DNA of 64,000 nucleotides, from contig NC_080058.1 in NCBI RefSeq assembly GCF_026212465.1, positions 9,439,485 through 9,503,484 on the forward strand, read 5' to 3'. Of this stretch, positions 34,460 to 46,496 are shown piece by piece. A model generated the notes under the pieces. That model saw only the letters and a list, made by a program, of their open reading frames with translations, searched no databases and was not told where the DNA came from. Position 1 is the stretch's first letter. Every line of letters begins with the position of its first letter. The DNA comes from Amaranthus tricolor. Lineage: Eukaryota; Streptophyta; Magnoliopsida; Caryophyllales; Amaranthaceae. A program made the position numbers and the translations under genes.

Positions 34460-37068
34460 AGATAATTTAAAGTATTTTATTAATAGAAGAAGTTAAAACA
34501 ATCAAATAAAAAGCACCATTTGTTTGTTAGAAAATAATGTGAAATAGGTAATTTGTTAATTTTAAGATGATTGCTTGTATAATATTAAATAAAAAAACTA
34601 AACTGTCAATAGTCAATAATGAACAGCCAATAACCAATTATCAAATACTTTATCCCGCTATGTTGACGTTTGAGACTAAAATTTAGAAGTATTTGATTAA
34701 ATCTTAAAAACTATACTCCAAAAATAGATGAATACAAAAATAGTACTAGTTATCATGTTTTCTGTTTTGTTTATACTAAGTATATTTGTCAGTTTTCACA
34801 TACTCAGCTATGACTGGCTTTATTGGTTAAGTGTCTAGAATGATCTTATTTTGCAGCCCGTTATCATGCTTCCTGCCCAAGGTATACTCCTACTCTGCTT
34901 TCTAGTGGGGCCTATCATATTCAAGACCTGATTCTTCCTAATAATTTGTAACCGTAGATTCTCATGTTACGTGTGGGACATAATAAGTACTTTATTCAAT
35001 TGGAACTCTCCCTTCTAAATTAGTTGCAATATAAAGTATGTTTTTTTATGCAGTTTGATGTAATAATTTAAATAAAAGTTATAAAAATTAGATATTAATA
35101 ATTTTTACATTAAGACGAATCAAATAAGATATCATTTAATTATATTTTAATTTAACTAATCGTAAATTAAAAATAATGAATAAATTGTGTAATAATCTAA
35201 AATATTACAAGTAATTTGGAACAAAGGAAGTATAAATTTAGTTTACGCTATTTGAATCAATTTAATAAATCAAATATTTATTACTAATTATATTGATATT
35301 ACTTGATTGTATTTAACAAGTAAAATATTTGTTAAATATATTTTAAAGTTGATTTACATTAAAATGATGTAAATCAAGTCTATACTCCCAATTCAACCTA
35401 TTTGATTTTTTAATTTACAATTTTAGTGCAAAAATGCATTTGGTGTTGAAAAAGATGTTCTGTTTTTGTCCTGAGCCTGCTCTTGACTTTTAATCTTTTT
35501 TAACATTATATTGCCACTTTATTAGAGTATTTTTTTTTAATAAGGTTAATGTTCTTTTTTAGGTATATAGAAATATTCAAATTTTTAAAATTAAATTATT
35601 TCTTTATTTTACATAATATTTTTCAAAAAAAAGTTTTGATTTAGATTTCTGAACATGAATTTTTTAAAATATCATGTGGAGTATTTTTTAGGTATATAAT
35701 TATTCACATTTCAAAAATTAGTTTATAAGTTAGGAAAATATAGATAATATAATAAAATAATATCTTTATAATAACATATTTAGATCAATATAAACAATAA
35801 ATATTGTTAGAGTAAACTTAAATTTAATAAGTTTTTTATTTTGGCGCTACATATAAGCTATTAAAGTCATATCATGTAATCTAGCAGCACCCAATAATTA
35901 CATTTTGTGTGACAATGTTCGCTCTAAGGCTGTCATTTGGATATTTTTCGTCTCTTTTATTAAATAGTATTCTTGTTTCAGTTATATCATTTGTTACCTT
36001 CAATTTTACACACCTAAATAGTTAGTTTGATAAAGTTTGCATGGAAGAAATAAGTGTGGGGATTAGAGTTTATGGGTTTTTTTTTGGAATTAAAAGAAAG
36101 AATGTGAGATTATGCTTAACGACTTATTCAAAAATATAATAATATATACACATAATAATCATAAACATTCATTGTATCTTAAAACAATCCATGGAACTAA
36201 CAATCCATTTGATTGGTTGTATTGAATGGTAGTAATAGAAATAATTTATAGTGTAAATTTTCATGAAATATATCTTGTCATTCTTATGGTAATGAAAATT
36301 TGATCATAAGATCGTTTTTTCGTTCATATTTTTTCTTTACCATCTAATACCAACTCTTCAAATAGTAATGTATTATATTGGAATAAATTTGGTGAAAAAA
36401 ATTAGATGATGAAATAAAAAAATATAACCATTAAACTTGTTAAGAAACTTTACTAATTACTCCAAATTTTCATAATCATTCTCAGATACCACTATCAAAC
36501 GGATTTTTAATGATCTCACCTGCGGGCAGGGGAGGGAATCTGGGTTCCTCTCTAACTATGCCCTAAAATATAAATAGTTCAAATTAAGAAGTTTATTATA
36601 ATCAAGAGGATGTCATGAAAGTAGGATATAGGTAGGCCTCACAAAAAGATATCATGTTGGATCAAGCTTGTATTTAGAGTGGGTCCTAAAAATCAGAGTC
36701 TAGCAAACACATATTTCGTTTATAACACACTTAAAACTTGGGCTGACATTTAGTTACTTAAGTACTAAATACACCTCGTTGCGTTGGTTAAAAGAGGCGC
36801 AAGTTGTTTTTTGAACGGAAGGCTGAGTGCTAACTATCGAGATTTTGGGTTATCCGGACATACTTCGTGAAATGGTTCACACTTGTTTGTTGCAGAGGGC
36901 AACAAGATCAAGTTGATAAGGATAAAAAGATATTTTTTTTTCATTTCTATGATCATCATCGATTGTTGAGAGACCCTTTACCATTCTGTACAAATAAGTT
37001 ATTCTATTTGTACAGGTAAAGGGCACATTCGCTTTCTGTTTATCCAGTGTTCTCAGTCCTTTTCTTTG
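34460..37068. other. A+T-rich intergenic DNA
   Basis: No gene is recognised. A fragment at about 35030-35235 resembles the Stowaway-like MITE wording (AATTTTTACATTAAGACGAA, GAACAAAGGAAGTATA). A short inverted pair (CTGTACAAATA..TATTTGTACAG) lies at about 36986-37015, next to the tRNA fragment. Confidence 0.4.
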
Positions 37069-37144
37069 GCATTGGGTAGAGCAACTTGGTAGCTCCCAAG
37101 GCTCATAAACTTGAGGGCACGGGTTCAAATTCTGTCTCCACAAA
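37069..37144 (+). pseudogene. trnfM: Plastid-derived initiator-Met tRNA (trnfM-CAU) fragment
   Basis: The sequence GGGTAGAGCAACTTGGTAGC, then AAGGCTCATAAACTTGAGG and GGGTTCAAATTCTGTCTCCA, follows chloroplast trnfM-CAU, including the CAT anticodon in its loop and a recognisable T arm. Differences at the 5' end of the acceptor stem (GGCATT before GGGTAG) and in the anticodon stem make it a degraded copy. It is most likely a piece of chloroplast DNA inserted in the nucleus. The rps14 gene that follows trnfM in plastids is not present, so the insert is short on that side. The minus-strand open frame here is incidental. Confidence 0.8.
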
Positions 37145-38399
37145 ATTTAAATTTTATCAAAAGTTTGAGATTTGAATCTGATGCCATGAGTTGTAAACAA
37201 CGCAAAGAGAGACTTATTGCTTCAGCTATTAAATGGACGAAGAAAGAAACCCTAATGGCTTGAGCATCAAAATTAAATTGGATGGGTGGAATTGCAAAAG
37301 GATTGTTTCACAATTTACCTTTTTATCTCATAAAACAAAATTAAATTTAAATAATGATTTGATTGAATGGATATAAAGTTAGGTTAATTACATGATCTAT
37401 TGATAAGATATTGGTAATTTGATTGATTAGACTTGCTTCTTAGTTATTAGTCCTATATTAACAAGTGAACATTGACCTTGACCCTTGCCACAGGCCCTTC
37501 CTTTATTAGGCCGTGTCATCTGCCTCAAGGACCGTCTATTACACTAAGTTAGCTTTAAGGGGATTACTAAAGACGTTTTGTCGCTATAAAATGATGGGAA
37601 TGATAACAAAATTTATTTTGATAGAAAAATATCTTGACACGTTTATAGTAATGTGTAAACTACTTCAATTATCTCTTTTTTCACAAAATTCATTCAAATT
37701 TAGTATCATTTGGAGAGGTGGTAGCTGGTAATAATAAAAATTGTGGACAAAAAATTTTATGATTAATGATTCATTACAACAGGAACGATATGGTTCGCAA
37801 AAACTAACTTTACAAATTATTCTCAGTGCCATAAATTAGTATGTTGATTTTGAAGGTTAAGATTGAAGTTCATGTTGGGGACTTTGGGGATGAGGATTTA
37901 ATAGGGGAAACTTACAAAAGGAATGGGGACTATATGGAAAAAATTTAGCAGACAGAAAGCACCATAAGCAGCCCTACAGGAGGGTCTCGACGAATCATAG
38001 CCCCTCATATCTTATGAGCTCAAAGCTGGAGTAGCTAGAATGGATCATGTGGTGCACTCTGCACATTCTTCGACTCAAAGAGTATACACCGAGACTCGAA
38101 AAATCGTTAAACGGTATCATTAAAATGTAAACAAGCATCACATTTACAAGCAGTGTTTTCAAACCATGGTTTTTACAGAATGGAACAAACAGTAGAATCT
38201 ACAAGAAGGCTTATTCACATCATACAAGATCCCACCTATAAAAAGATGAAAACTTGGCCTTCGATATGTTCTTTAAAGTACTATCATAAACGAACTTTAG
38301 CCATAAACGCCACCCATTTTAGTGGGAGCCGCAAATCTAACTATCCCTAGTTATATCAGGGTTCAGATTATGAGCCGTTTGGTGTGGTATCATCTTGCA
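37145..38399. other. Downstream flank of CBP60 copy C
   Basis: No gene or complete element is recognised. The 3' UTR of copy C should lie at the right end. Confidence 0.4.
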
Positions 38400-41300
38400 T
38401 TAAAGATAGCCAAAAGCAAATTTTGCTTTTCTTCTAGCAGCAGCATCTCGTCTAACAATCTTCCACATAACCGCAGCTCGAATCTTACACCAGCCTGCTC
38501 GGGACTTACCAGTGCCTGAGATATCAACACTTGAATCAGGAAACCGGGAGGAAAAACCTATATGAGTAGGAGTTGCAGTAATTAAAAAGTCATCCTCTTG
38601 TCCCCCGTTTGTAACAAAAGGATGAATCGGGGTGGTTTGAAAATGAGAAAGCTCTTCAAACTGACTGCATTGTGAAAATGTTCCGATTGGACTGTTTTGA
38701 TACCAGTTATATACTCCATTGGAGGGCCCGGCAGAAGCATCACCCATCATGAAAGCTGGGGGAAAATCCTGTATTGATTGGTTTGTTTGAGATGATGTAT
38801 CATCTTCGAACCTATAGCCGTCTTCAATTGTGCCGGGATATGTCACCGAATCTGAGAGATTCATGTCTAACTGCTTATCTGTACAGAGTTGAGGTAAGAA
38901 GCAAATCATGGATCAATACATTCTATGTAAAAGCAGACCTTGTTTTGATTGTTGGAAATGATTCATATATGAAGAAGATCCTACATCGCTGAAAAAGTGG
39001 GTTTTAGATTTGTATGATACTTGATGGGTGAATCTTCTAAGACCATATAGTTTTGGGAAAGAGTGAAACTCATCATGTGTGCTCATGACCCGTGGGTTTG
39101 TGGGCCCGAGATCATGGGTGCCTCTTAGGTTTGTCCACACGAGTGGGCTCACGGGTTGATTATTTGACGAATTATCACGGCCTAACATTGAAGAGGGTGG
39201 GAGGAGGGAGGTGTGCAAATCCTTAAAATATAAAACGATTCTAGGAATAATTCAGAACTTATTCGAGGTTATCATCATCATCATACCCAGTCTACCCTGT
39301 TCATAGAAAAACTATGATCAGGGTCTGGGGGGAAGGAAGACGGCAACTCATACCCATAAAGGAGAGTCCAGTCAAAGAGCCCCTCGGCTCAAGAAAACTT
39401 ATCCGAGGTTATAAACCGATAAGTGGATGTCACCTAGTGCCTATTGTCACTAAACGCAAATCCTTACTGCAATTATATGCCCATCGATTTTTGAGTACAT
39501 AGTTACGTTACCTTGATCTACAATCGAAAGAGCGTCATGTTGAAAGTCTAGTTTTGAACTAGAAAAAGAGGTGTTTTGCTCAATAGTTTGTGGCACCAGA
39601 GTAGAGGTAGCAAAAAGATTCTGTACCGGAACTAGCTGTTCCAAATTATAGAATGCAGACTGCTTATACATTTTCACGAGAGCCTGACAAAAAAATATTA
39701 CAATCCGAATCAGTTCTAAGTTGAATCAGATGCACAATCCACTACATGTTTCATCGAAACGTATTAACCTTTTGGCTCGTATCGAGAGTACTGACAGACC
39801 GATAATCTTGACCTTCAAATTTCACGGCTTCTATTTTGTAGACACAATTAAAGAGGAGCTGCACATCATTAATTTCATAACTATAGAACGTGTTGTCCAG
39901 ATGGCATTCGTTAGCATGCTTCACCATCGTTTCCCATGTCTTGTTGGCTACACCTTTGCCAAGAATCTAAAGTAAAGACGAGTCATGAAGAAAGTGAATC
40001 GAAGAAACAAAAGCACAACTCTCACCAAAATATTAATCATAAATTCAAGTTCTTACCTGGCGTAGTGATAATGGGTCAAGGTAATACTGCATAAGGAAAT
40101 CCTTAACCGTCTTGATTCCCTTGGACTCCAATTTTTTATGTGAAGCACCCTGTTTTGATATCTTTTTTAAACGCCAAATCGGATCGTCTAAAGATGGTGT
40201 ATGGTGCTTCTGATAGGCTGTAAAATCAAGACTATGAATTACATTGACAAAGAATGGCACAGAATGAGTTCGACACAAGGCAATGATAAGCCTTCTAAGA
40301 GAAGGCACAGAAATACCCGATATGTAATCAATCCAAATTATACATCTAAGAAAACGAAAGAATGGAGACACTTACATTCCCCACGATGGTCGAGTACCAT
40401 AAAAGCTTCACTAACTGCTTCCCTGATGCCAGTTCCAAAAGAAGCTCTAGACACCACTCGAACCCCCAATCTAAACTTTCTACTTCTCAACCAACTCGAG
40501 TTGTCCGTAAATGTAATGTTTTGAATGTATCCAACACCACCAACAAGCACAAAGGAAATATCACCGACCAATAATGGGCGTTTACCTTCTCTTTCACGCA
40601 CAATGTTATCATTGAATTCATTCTCACTCCAATCTTCCCGCCCATCAGCAACAAAATCACCATTAAGGACCTCAATCTTGATTTTTGTACCAGATAAAGA
40701 ACCATGATCAATCACACATTGTGACGCTGCATCAACAAGTTGTATTTTTAGAGGATCATGGTCTTCGTCCTCTACCTTACTATTTGTAAAGAGAGTGGAC
40801 GGCAATTTGCTGGCAAAAATCAGCTGCAGGTTCCTTGTCGGAATAGTATTAGGCTGGAGAACTAGTGAACGTCTGCAACCAATAAACAAGAGATTCATCA
40901 CAAATAGAAACAAAACCAATGTAACACGAAAGAATTCGATTCGAAAGAGAAACAGAATAGAAACGAGAAACGTTGATCTAGTGTTTCGAAAACATAGGAA
41001 ACAAAGTTTCATCCAATAGAAGCTAGATAAGGAAATGGTTTGTCCAAATACATTGATTATAAGTAGCCAAGTAGGTAATGTAACCATAACACTAATCATA
41101 AATCAAACTCTTGCATCACAAAAGAGAATATAAAATACTCATAAACATTCAAGAAAACAAGACAATTTTTTCCATCTTGACGCTATTGAGGAACAGGAAA
41201 CGTTAATTCAAGGTCCTGATTTTCGTTTTGTTTTTAAGAAAAAGAAAAAATACACGTTCTGCTGTCTTGTTTTTAAAACGCTTGTCCCTTCTTCTATTGT

Positions 41301-43331
41301 AGGCCACTCAGGAAAGACTCAAAGATTTCTCATAGATTTGAACAATTATTAAGACCAAAAATTTTCAATTGGCAAGATGAATCAGATCTAAAGAAAGACT
41401 TAAGCCTTGTTTGGTGAACGACTTTTCGATTGGCTTTTAGCTTTTAGCATGTTGATGGGTCAAAAAGTCAAAAAAAAAAGTGTGCCAGCTAAAAAATGAG
41501 CAAACTCATTTTGTGAGCTTTTCTCAATGACTTTTGGTTTGTTGGCCCACTTTTTCTCAGCAATCAATACTTAATTTTGCCAAACATCTCCCTAAAACAG
41601 TTGGCTTATCCATGATCGAATAAGCCAACTAAAAAGCCAATAGCTAATGGCCAGCATTCATTTGCCAAACGAACCCTTCGACTCTAAAGCAAACAAAAGA
41701 TTTGAGAGCAATAGGTTGTTTAGTTTTCTCTTTGCATCTGAATTCCAACGACAGATGGTGAGCGATATAATTTTTGGAGATCAAGGCAATCAAAGGTTGG
41801 AATATTACCATCTGTATAAGCTATACTAATTGTTTTGCCTGGTAAAGGCATATAAGTAGAGTTATTAATTTATTCACAAGGTGGATATGATACAATTAAG
41901 CAATTTTTGAAAAGATCTGGTGTTCAAATGGAGATTGCTTCATGATACTTTGGAATTGTTTTTTTATTATTATTTTGTTTTTACTAGTCTAAAATTTCAA
42001 TGATGTACAGAGATTGTTTTGTTTTGGTTTCAAAGAAATTAGAAAATTAAAACAAAAACAGTTTTTCAATTTTAAAAAACTAAAAACTTAACATGCCCTT
42101 AGTGTTCCGATTCGAGTTTCCATACCGTTTCAATATGAAAGGTTCAAAACGTGGTACCGGGTATTGTTTTTGCATTTCTCCCTTCAATGTATAAAACCTC
42201 ACTGACCCACATACAGCAACGAAAAAGTAAAATGATTTGTGCAGCACAGAAGATCATACCTAAAATTAATAGCCTGACTTACTAGTTATAGACTATCCAC
42301 AAAAAACCTGTACTAGATAGTGTCTATCAGACCGAACTGTTGAGCTGATAAAATATAAGCAAGGCTGTAAAAAGTTATTTAAGAAGAGACATATAACCTT
42401 GGAATCGACTGAAGATTAAAGAGCAGCTCCACTTCCTCTTTAACCTATATATATCACATGAACAAAGTCTTAGAGAAACGAAAACATGTGAATATCATTA
42501 GCTTTGGTTGCATTCAAGATCATTCTACAAAATCACAGCTAAAAAAATCAAATCAAGCTAAGCAAACAGCCAAAGTCAAGATGACAGATCCAACTGAAGA
42601 AATAAACACTTTGAAAGAATATCCAATACCATAGAATACTATCTACCAAATTCAAACAGGTGCTGAGATTCTGATTTTAAATCCCGTGTCTAGGAGCAAA
42701 TATGTGGTTTTGGTCGTAGTAATGGTCGTAAAACACCCTTTGCAGTTTTTGCAGCCTATATTTCAATCACGGTAAGCTCAAAAACCATCACAGTAAGGTT
42801 CTGACACGGTGATGAGGGCGATATTTTGCACTAAAGTCTAAAAGCCCAACTCAAAAACAATAGAAAATGAGGTGAAACACACAGAATAGCTATTCATAAA
42901 GCTCGACAAAATCTAACGTTTACATGCAAAGTTGCAACAAAATTTTAAGAATATCATGAGCTTTCCATAGCTCTCCAAAAGCATAACGAATACATAATCA
43001 AGCATGCTAAAGAAACAACTGAAATCATACCACTTTCCGGAGACTGGGTTCCAGCATTGCTGAAATTTTTGTTGCAAGTTCTTCAAGAGACCCTTCTTTC
43101 AATACATAGTTGACACACCTACAAAAACAATCAACAAAATAACCCTTTTAAGTTTTAAGCATTAAACTAATGTAGTAACCATTCATTATAACATAAGATA
43201 TAAACAAATGGAGTATATACAAAGTAAACTCACTTCTGAAATTTCGTCACAGGGTTTTGGAAGTTATTATTATTATTATTTGTATTATTATTATTACTAT
43301 TCCCCTCACAAAATTGCCTTTTGAAACCCAT
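38400..43331 (-). CDS. CBP60 calmodulin-binding transcription factor, copy C (intact)
   Basis: Eight minus-strand exons join in phase: 43234-43331, 43031-43118, 42398-42444, 40376-40872, 40057-40217, 39769-39966, 39512-39683 and 38400-38878. They total 1740 bp, 579 residues plus stop, and every junction is GT..AG. The protein starts MGFKRQF and has an Asn-rich stretch (about 11-23), then an acidic/basic helix ending LEPSLRKVVKEEVELLF (about 55-72). The core follows, with GKRPLLVGDISFVLVGG and FTDNSSWLRSRKFRLGVRV (within 78-243), DDPIWRLKKISKQGASHKKL, and GKGVANKTWETMVKHANEC (from about 299). The last 31 residues (from 549) begin GWCKIRAAVMWKIVRRDAAA, the basic amphipathic region where most CBP60s bind calmodulin. 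The length is usual for the family. These are nuclear DNA-binding regulators of calcium-linked immune transcription; the exact subgroup is not assignable by eye. It is the only complete CBP60 of the three in the window. Confidence 0.93.
39273..39395 (-). mobile_element. SINE 3' part with 17-bp target-site duplication, in a CBP60 C intron
   Basis: On the minus strand it reads CTTGAGCCGAGGGGCTCTTT, later CCCCCCAGACCCTGATCATA, and ends in ATGATGATGATGA. That is the 3' layout of Au-type plant SINEs (CCCCAGACCC..GGGT and a short-repeat tail). AACTTATTCGAGGTTAT (39256-39272) and AACTTATCCGAGGTTAT (39396-39412) flank it. The tRNA-like 5' head is missing, so the copy is 5'-truncated. It lies in the intron between exons 38400-38878 and 39512-39683. 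Confidence 0.85.
41403..41678. mobile_element. MITE with TTGTTTGG/CCAAACGA-type ends in a CBP60 C intron
   Basis: The left end AAGCCTTGTTTGGTGAACGA and the right end, reverse-complemented, AAGGGTTCGTTTGGCAAATG form imperfect inverted repeats. The inside has GGCTTTTAGC and GCCAACTAAAAAGCCAATAG complementary words. The style is that of hAT or PIF MITEs. It lies in the large intron between exons 42398-42444 and 40376-40872. Confidence 0.6.
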
Positions 43332-43853
43332 CACAATGCAGCAAAAATTGTTTTTTTTTTCAAAAAAAAATAAGATGAATGAAGGGTAAGTAACCAAAAA
43401 CAAGAAAGTTCTATTGATTTATAGTAAAAGAGACCGAGAAACCAAATGAGACCTCATGAAAGCGCGTAGAAGCTTCATTAAAGAAGTTCCAGAGTCTAAA
43501 AGTCAAGATTAAGATTTTATCTATAATAAAGGTACAAATGCTTATATAAAAAAAACGAAGACTTGAATATATTAAACACATGATTGTCTAAACAAGGTAA
43601 AGACACATATTTTCCAAATTTACATACAGATTTCCTTGGCCAATCATGTCTTTGTATTTTAAGATTACCAAACATTCGCCAAATGGCAAATTATAAAAAT
43701 CAGTGCAACTAACTTAATAACCAAACAACCGCGTTGAGGCTCATATATAACGTTACTTAGTAGTCAATGCTTAATTAACTATTTTTAAATATATAAAAGT
43801 GAGATCAACTCATCACCAACTACTTTGGAAGTGAGAGAATATAACAGTTATTA

Positions 43854-43859
<6 letters not shown>
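43332..43859 (-). promoter_or_regulatory. Proximal upstream region of CBP60 copy C
   Basis: This is the DNA between the ATG at 43331 and the AT repeat. It has A-rich runs but no TATA box that I would defend and no W-box cluster that I could verify. The transcription start cannot be placed. Confidence 0.3.

Positions 43860-43898
<39 letters not shown>
43856..43898. repeat. (TA)n microsatellite
   Basis: About 20 TA units about 530 bp upstream of the CBP60 C start codon. Directly adjacent to a MITE. Confidence 0.95.
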
Positions 43899-43899
<1 letters not shown>

Positions 43900-43900
<1 letters not shown>

Positions 43901-44190
43901 ATCAGGTGAAAACAACTAAAGTGGTGAAAACTGAAAACGAGACTGAGATATACATATTGTAGCAAAAGGCATACATGTTATATTGTAGAGTGTACATATT
44001 TTTGTGAAGGAAAAGGTTCATATTATTTATAGAAATAACATCCGAATATGTACACTTTATAAGCATATATGTATACCTTTCAAGAAATGTTCAATTATTC
44101 ACAAAATTGCCACCAGAATATATACATCATTTGAGCTTTTATGTAAACCTTTTTTAATTTTCACCATTTTAATTGATTTACACCTGATCT
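43900..44190. mobile_element. MITE with GATCAGGTG inverted ends, upstream of CBP60 copy C
   Basis: The left end GATCAGGTGAAAACAACTAA (with AGTGGTGAAAA after it) and the right end, reverse-complemented, GATCAGGTGTAAATCAATTA (with AAATGGTGAAAA) are clear terminal inverted repeats of about 30 bp around 290 bp of non-coding DNA. The duplication is hidden in TA repeats on the left. It lies in the likely promoter of copy C. Confidence 0.75.
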
Positions 44191-46180
44191 AAAACCAATA
44201 TATATATGTATACATGTAAATCAATGGTGCACAAATGCAGATAAAAAAGATAAAAGTGTTAAGACTTTACGGCTATGAATAAGTATATGCCAAATTGGTA
44301 GACTTTAATGTAGAAGGATCATGTACCAAATCCCTACATCCCAAAAAAATACTTTCTTATTAAAAAATAGTTAATTGACATTGGAACCTTACATAATTCT
44401 AATGAAATTTGCATGCCTCAAGAGAGAGACTTAATCACATTAAAATGCTAAAGTAAATAAAAGCAAAAGCTTATGTAAATTGAAAAGTGATAAGTATATG
44501 AGGATCTTAATAGTATAATTCCATAAAAAGGGGCCGCCTTTACTCGTGTTTAAATCTACATTTTGTGTTTTAAGGTCCTTTTTAATAATTGTTGAATGAG
44601 AAAATTATCAATCCAAATCACACAAATTATCCCATTAAATTTTAACAATCTATTCGATCTATTAATTTAAAATTAAATATCTCTAATTGAGCAGAATTAA
44701 AAAATTATAAAAAATAATATTAATAAAATTTACATTCAGACGGATCAAACAAAATCACACTTGACTATATTTTAACATCTAAATTAAGATTAAAATACAA
44801 ACTAAAAATATTTGAAAATAATATCAAGAAATTAAAAGGGATAATTAATTTATATGAAAATTGATATTTTACAAATTATAAAACTTGATAATATAGTGTG
44901 AAAGAATCAAGTAATAGACAAAAGTAACATGGTCAACACACCCAATACTTCTAGTAAAGACAAATTAGACTAGACAAAACATAATAGAAAAGACTATACT
45001 GAAGTCTATAGAGATTTAACTTTTAAGTCCTCCATTTTATATTCAATATTTCACACTTCACTTAATATACAAATTAAGTATTTCACAATTTTAAATTCAA
45101 TCTCCAAAGTACCACTCAACTGATTCAAATTGTAACATTTAAATTATCAATACCCAATTTGTCTTTTAAGAACATTAGAGTATTAAACTCAATAATTCAT
45201 TAGTTTGTTGTATCAAATCACTTTTGAAATGGTAAACATAATACTCCACAAGCAACAACTAACACTCCATTAACGTCCCCAATTAAGATGGGTTTGAGAG
45301 GGTGGTTTACCCTTTTATACCCTCGTCAATATAATAAAGAGATTGTTTCAATTGACTCTTATCAAACATCTGACAATTTCAAATAAACAATAAGCACACG
45401 TGATTTAACGAGTCGTTTTAGTATAGTTCATTATAGATTGAAACCAAATGACTTAAAATTTGGAAATTAAGGGATGAAATTGATGAAAAATCAAAATCAA
45501 AATCAAATTCAAAAGAAAAAAAAATGATTTTAGTACAATTATATGGTAAATTAGTCCGAGACAGCACCAATAGGCAAAGAAAAAAAAAGGGGGGGAAGTT
45601 AGATAGAAACTACAATAGAAATTGTGGAGGGTATTTCATGAAAGGATTAGGGAAGATAAGTAAGCAAAAAATAGACGAAATACAGTATACAAAAATACGA
45701 TTCAATTGGTAAAAAGAGAGAATTCCATAGGAGTTTGAAATCAAAGATGAAGAATTCCACAAGTAAGTCAAGTAATAATAAATAAAGTGCGAAAAGGAAA
45801 TGTAGAAAGAAGTGAGAACATCTCTGACCAGTAGGGTTTTATGGGTTGTCCACAATAAGAAAACTGTCATTTTCTGTGTCTCCCCCAAACTTTTGATTCC
45901 AATAAAATGGAAATTACAAAGAAAGATGCGATTTTGCATCTTCGATTTTTCAGGGTTTAATGGTGTTCAACTGTTGATCTTCTAGAGAAAATAGGAAAGT
46001 GAATGGATGTAGTGGTAGACAGGTTGGGTGTCCGACTGCAAGAAAATTGATGGTCTTCGACCGTATCTTTTTGCTTTGTCTATTGTGGATGTCAAATTTT
46101 TGACCGGTGGTCTACATCTCATCTGAGTGAGATTAACACCCGGTGCCGAGGTTTAATTTTTGCCTTGTCATTATATTATA

Positions 46181-46188
<8 letters not shown>
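44191..46188. other. Distal upstream DNA of CBP60 copy C
   Basis: Mostly A+T-rich. About 45500-46080 is less extreme in composition and has open frames on both strands without recognisable domains. It might hold a 5' leader exon of copy C, but the sequence alone does not show this. Stowaway-like wording is present at about 44690-44830. Confidence 0.3.

Positions 46189-46223
<35 letters not shown>
46189..46223. repeat. (TA)n microsatellite
   Basis: About 17 TA units. Just right of it, at about 46389-46412, four to five GATCA units occur within related GATTAGATCAGATT wording. Confidence 0.9.
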
Positions 46224-46227
<4 letters not shown>

Positions 46228-46442
46228 TATCTAATATATTACATTTAATAACTTTTATAATTATAATCTTGTCTCTTTAATTTATTTTTTTAAACTTATT
46301 ACTTATTTTTATTGAAATCAGATTAGATTTAATTAGACCAAATCAAATTAGCTTAAAATTACTTAGATCATAAAGTTTTAGACCAGATTAGATCAGATCA
46401 GATCAGATCAGACTAAAACATATCTGATCAAAGCAAATCAAA

Positions 46443-46496
<54 letters not shown>

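Noticed and set aside
36877..37143. 88-codon minus-strand frame
   Set aside because: It is antisense to the plastid-like trnfM sequence; the apparent residues come from tRNA sequence.
37069..37144. Functional nuclear tRNA-Met gene
   Set aside because: The 5' acceptor stem does not pair with the 3' part, and the sequence follows plastid rather than nuclear initiator tRNA.
45524..45939. Possible gene upstream of CBP60 C (frames on both strands)
   Set aside because: No domain, no splice pattern, no homology that I can recognise. A non-coding leader of CBP60 C remains possible but unsupported.
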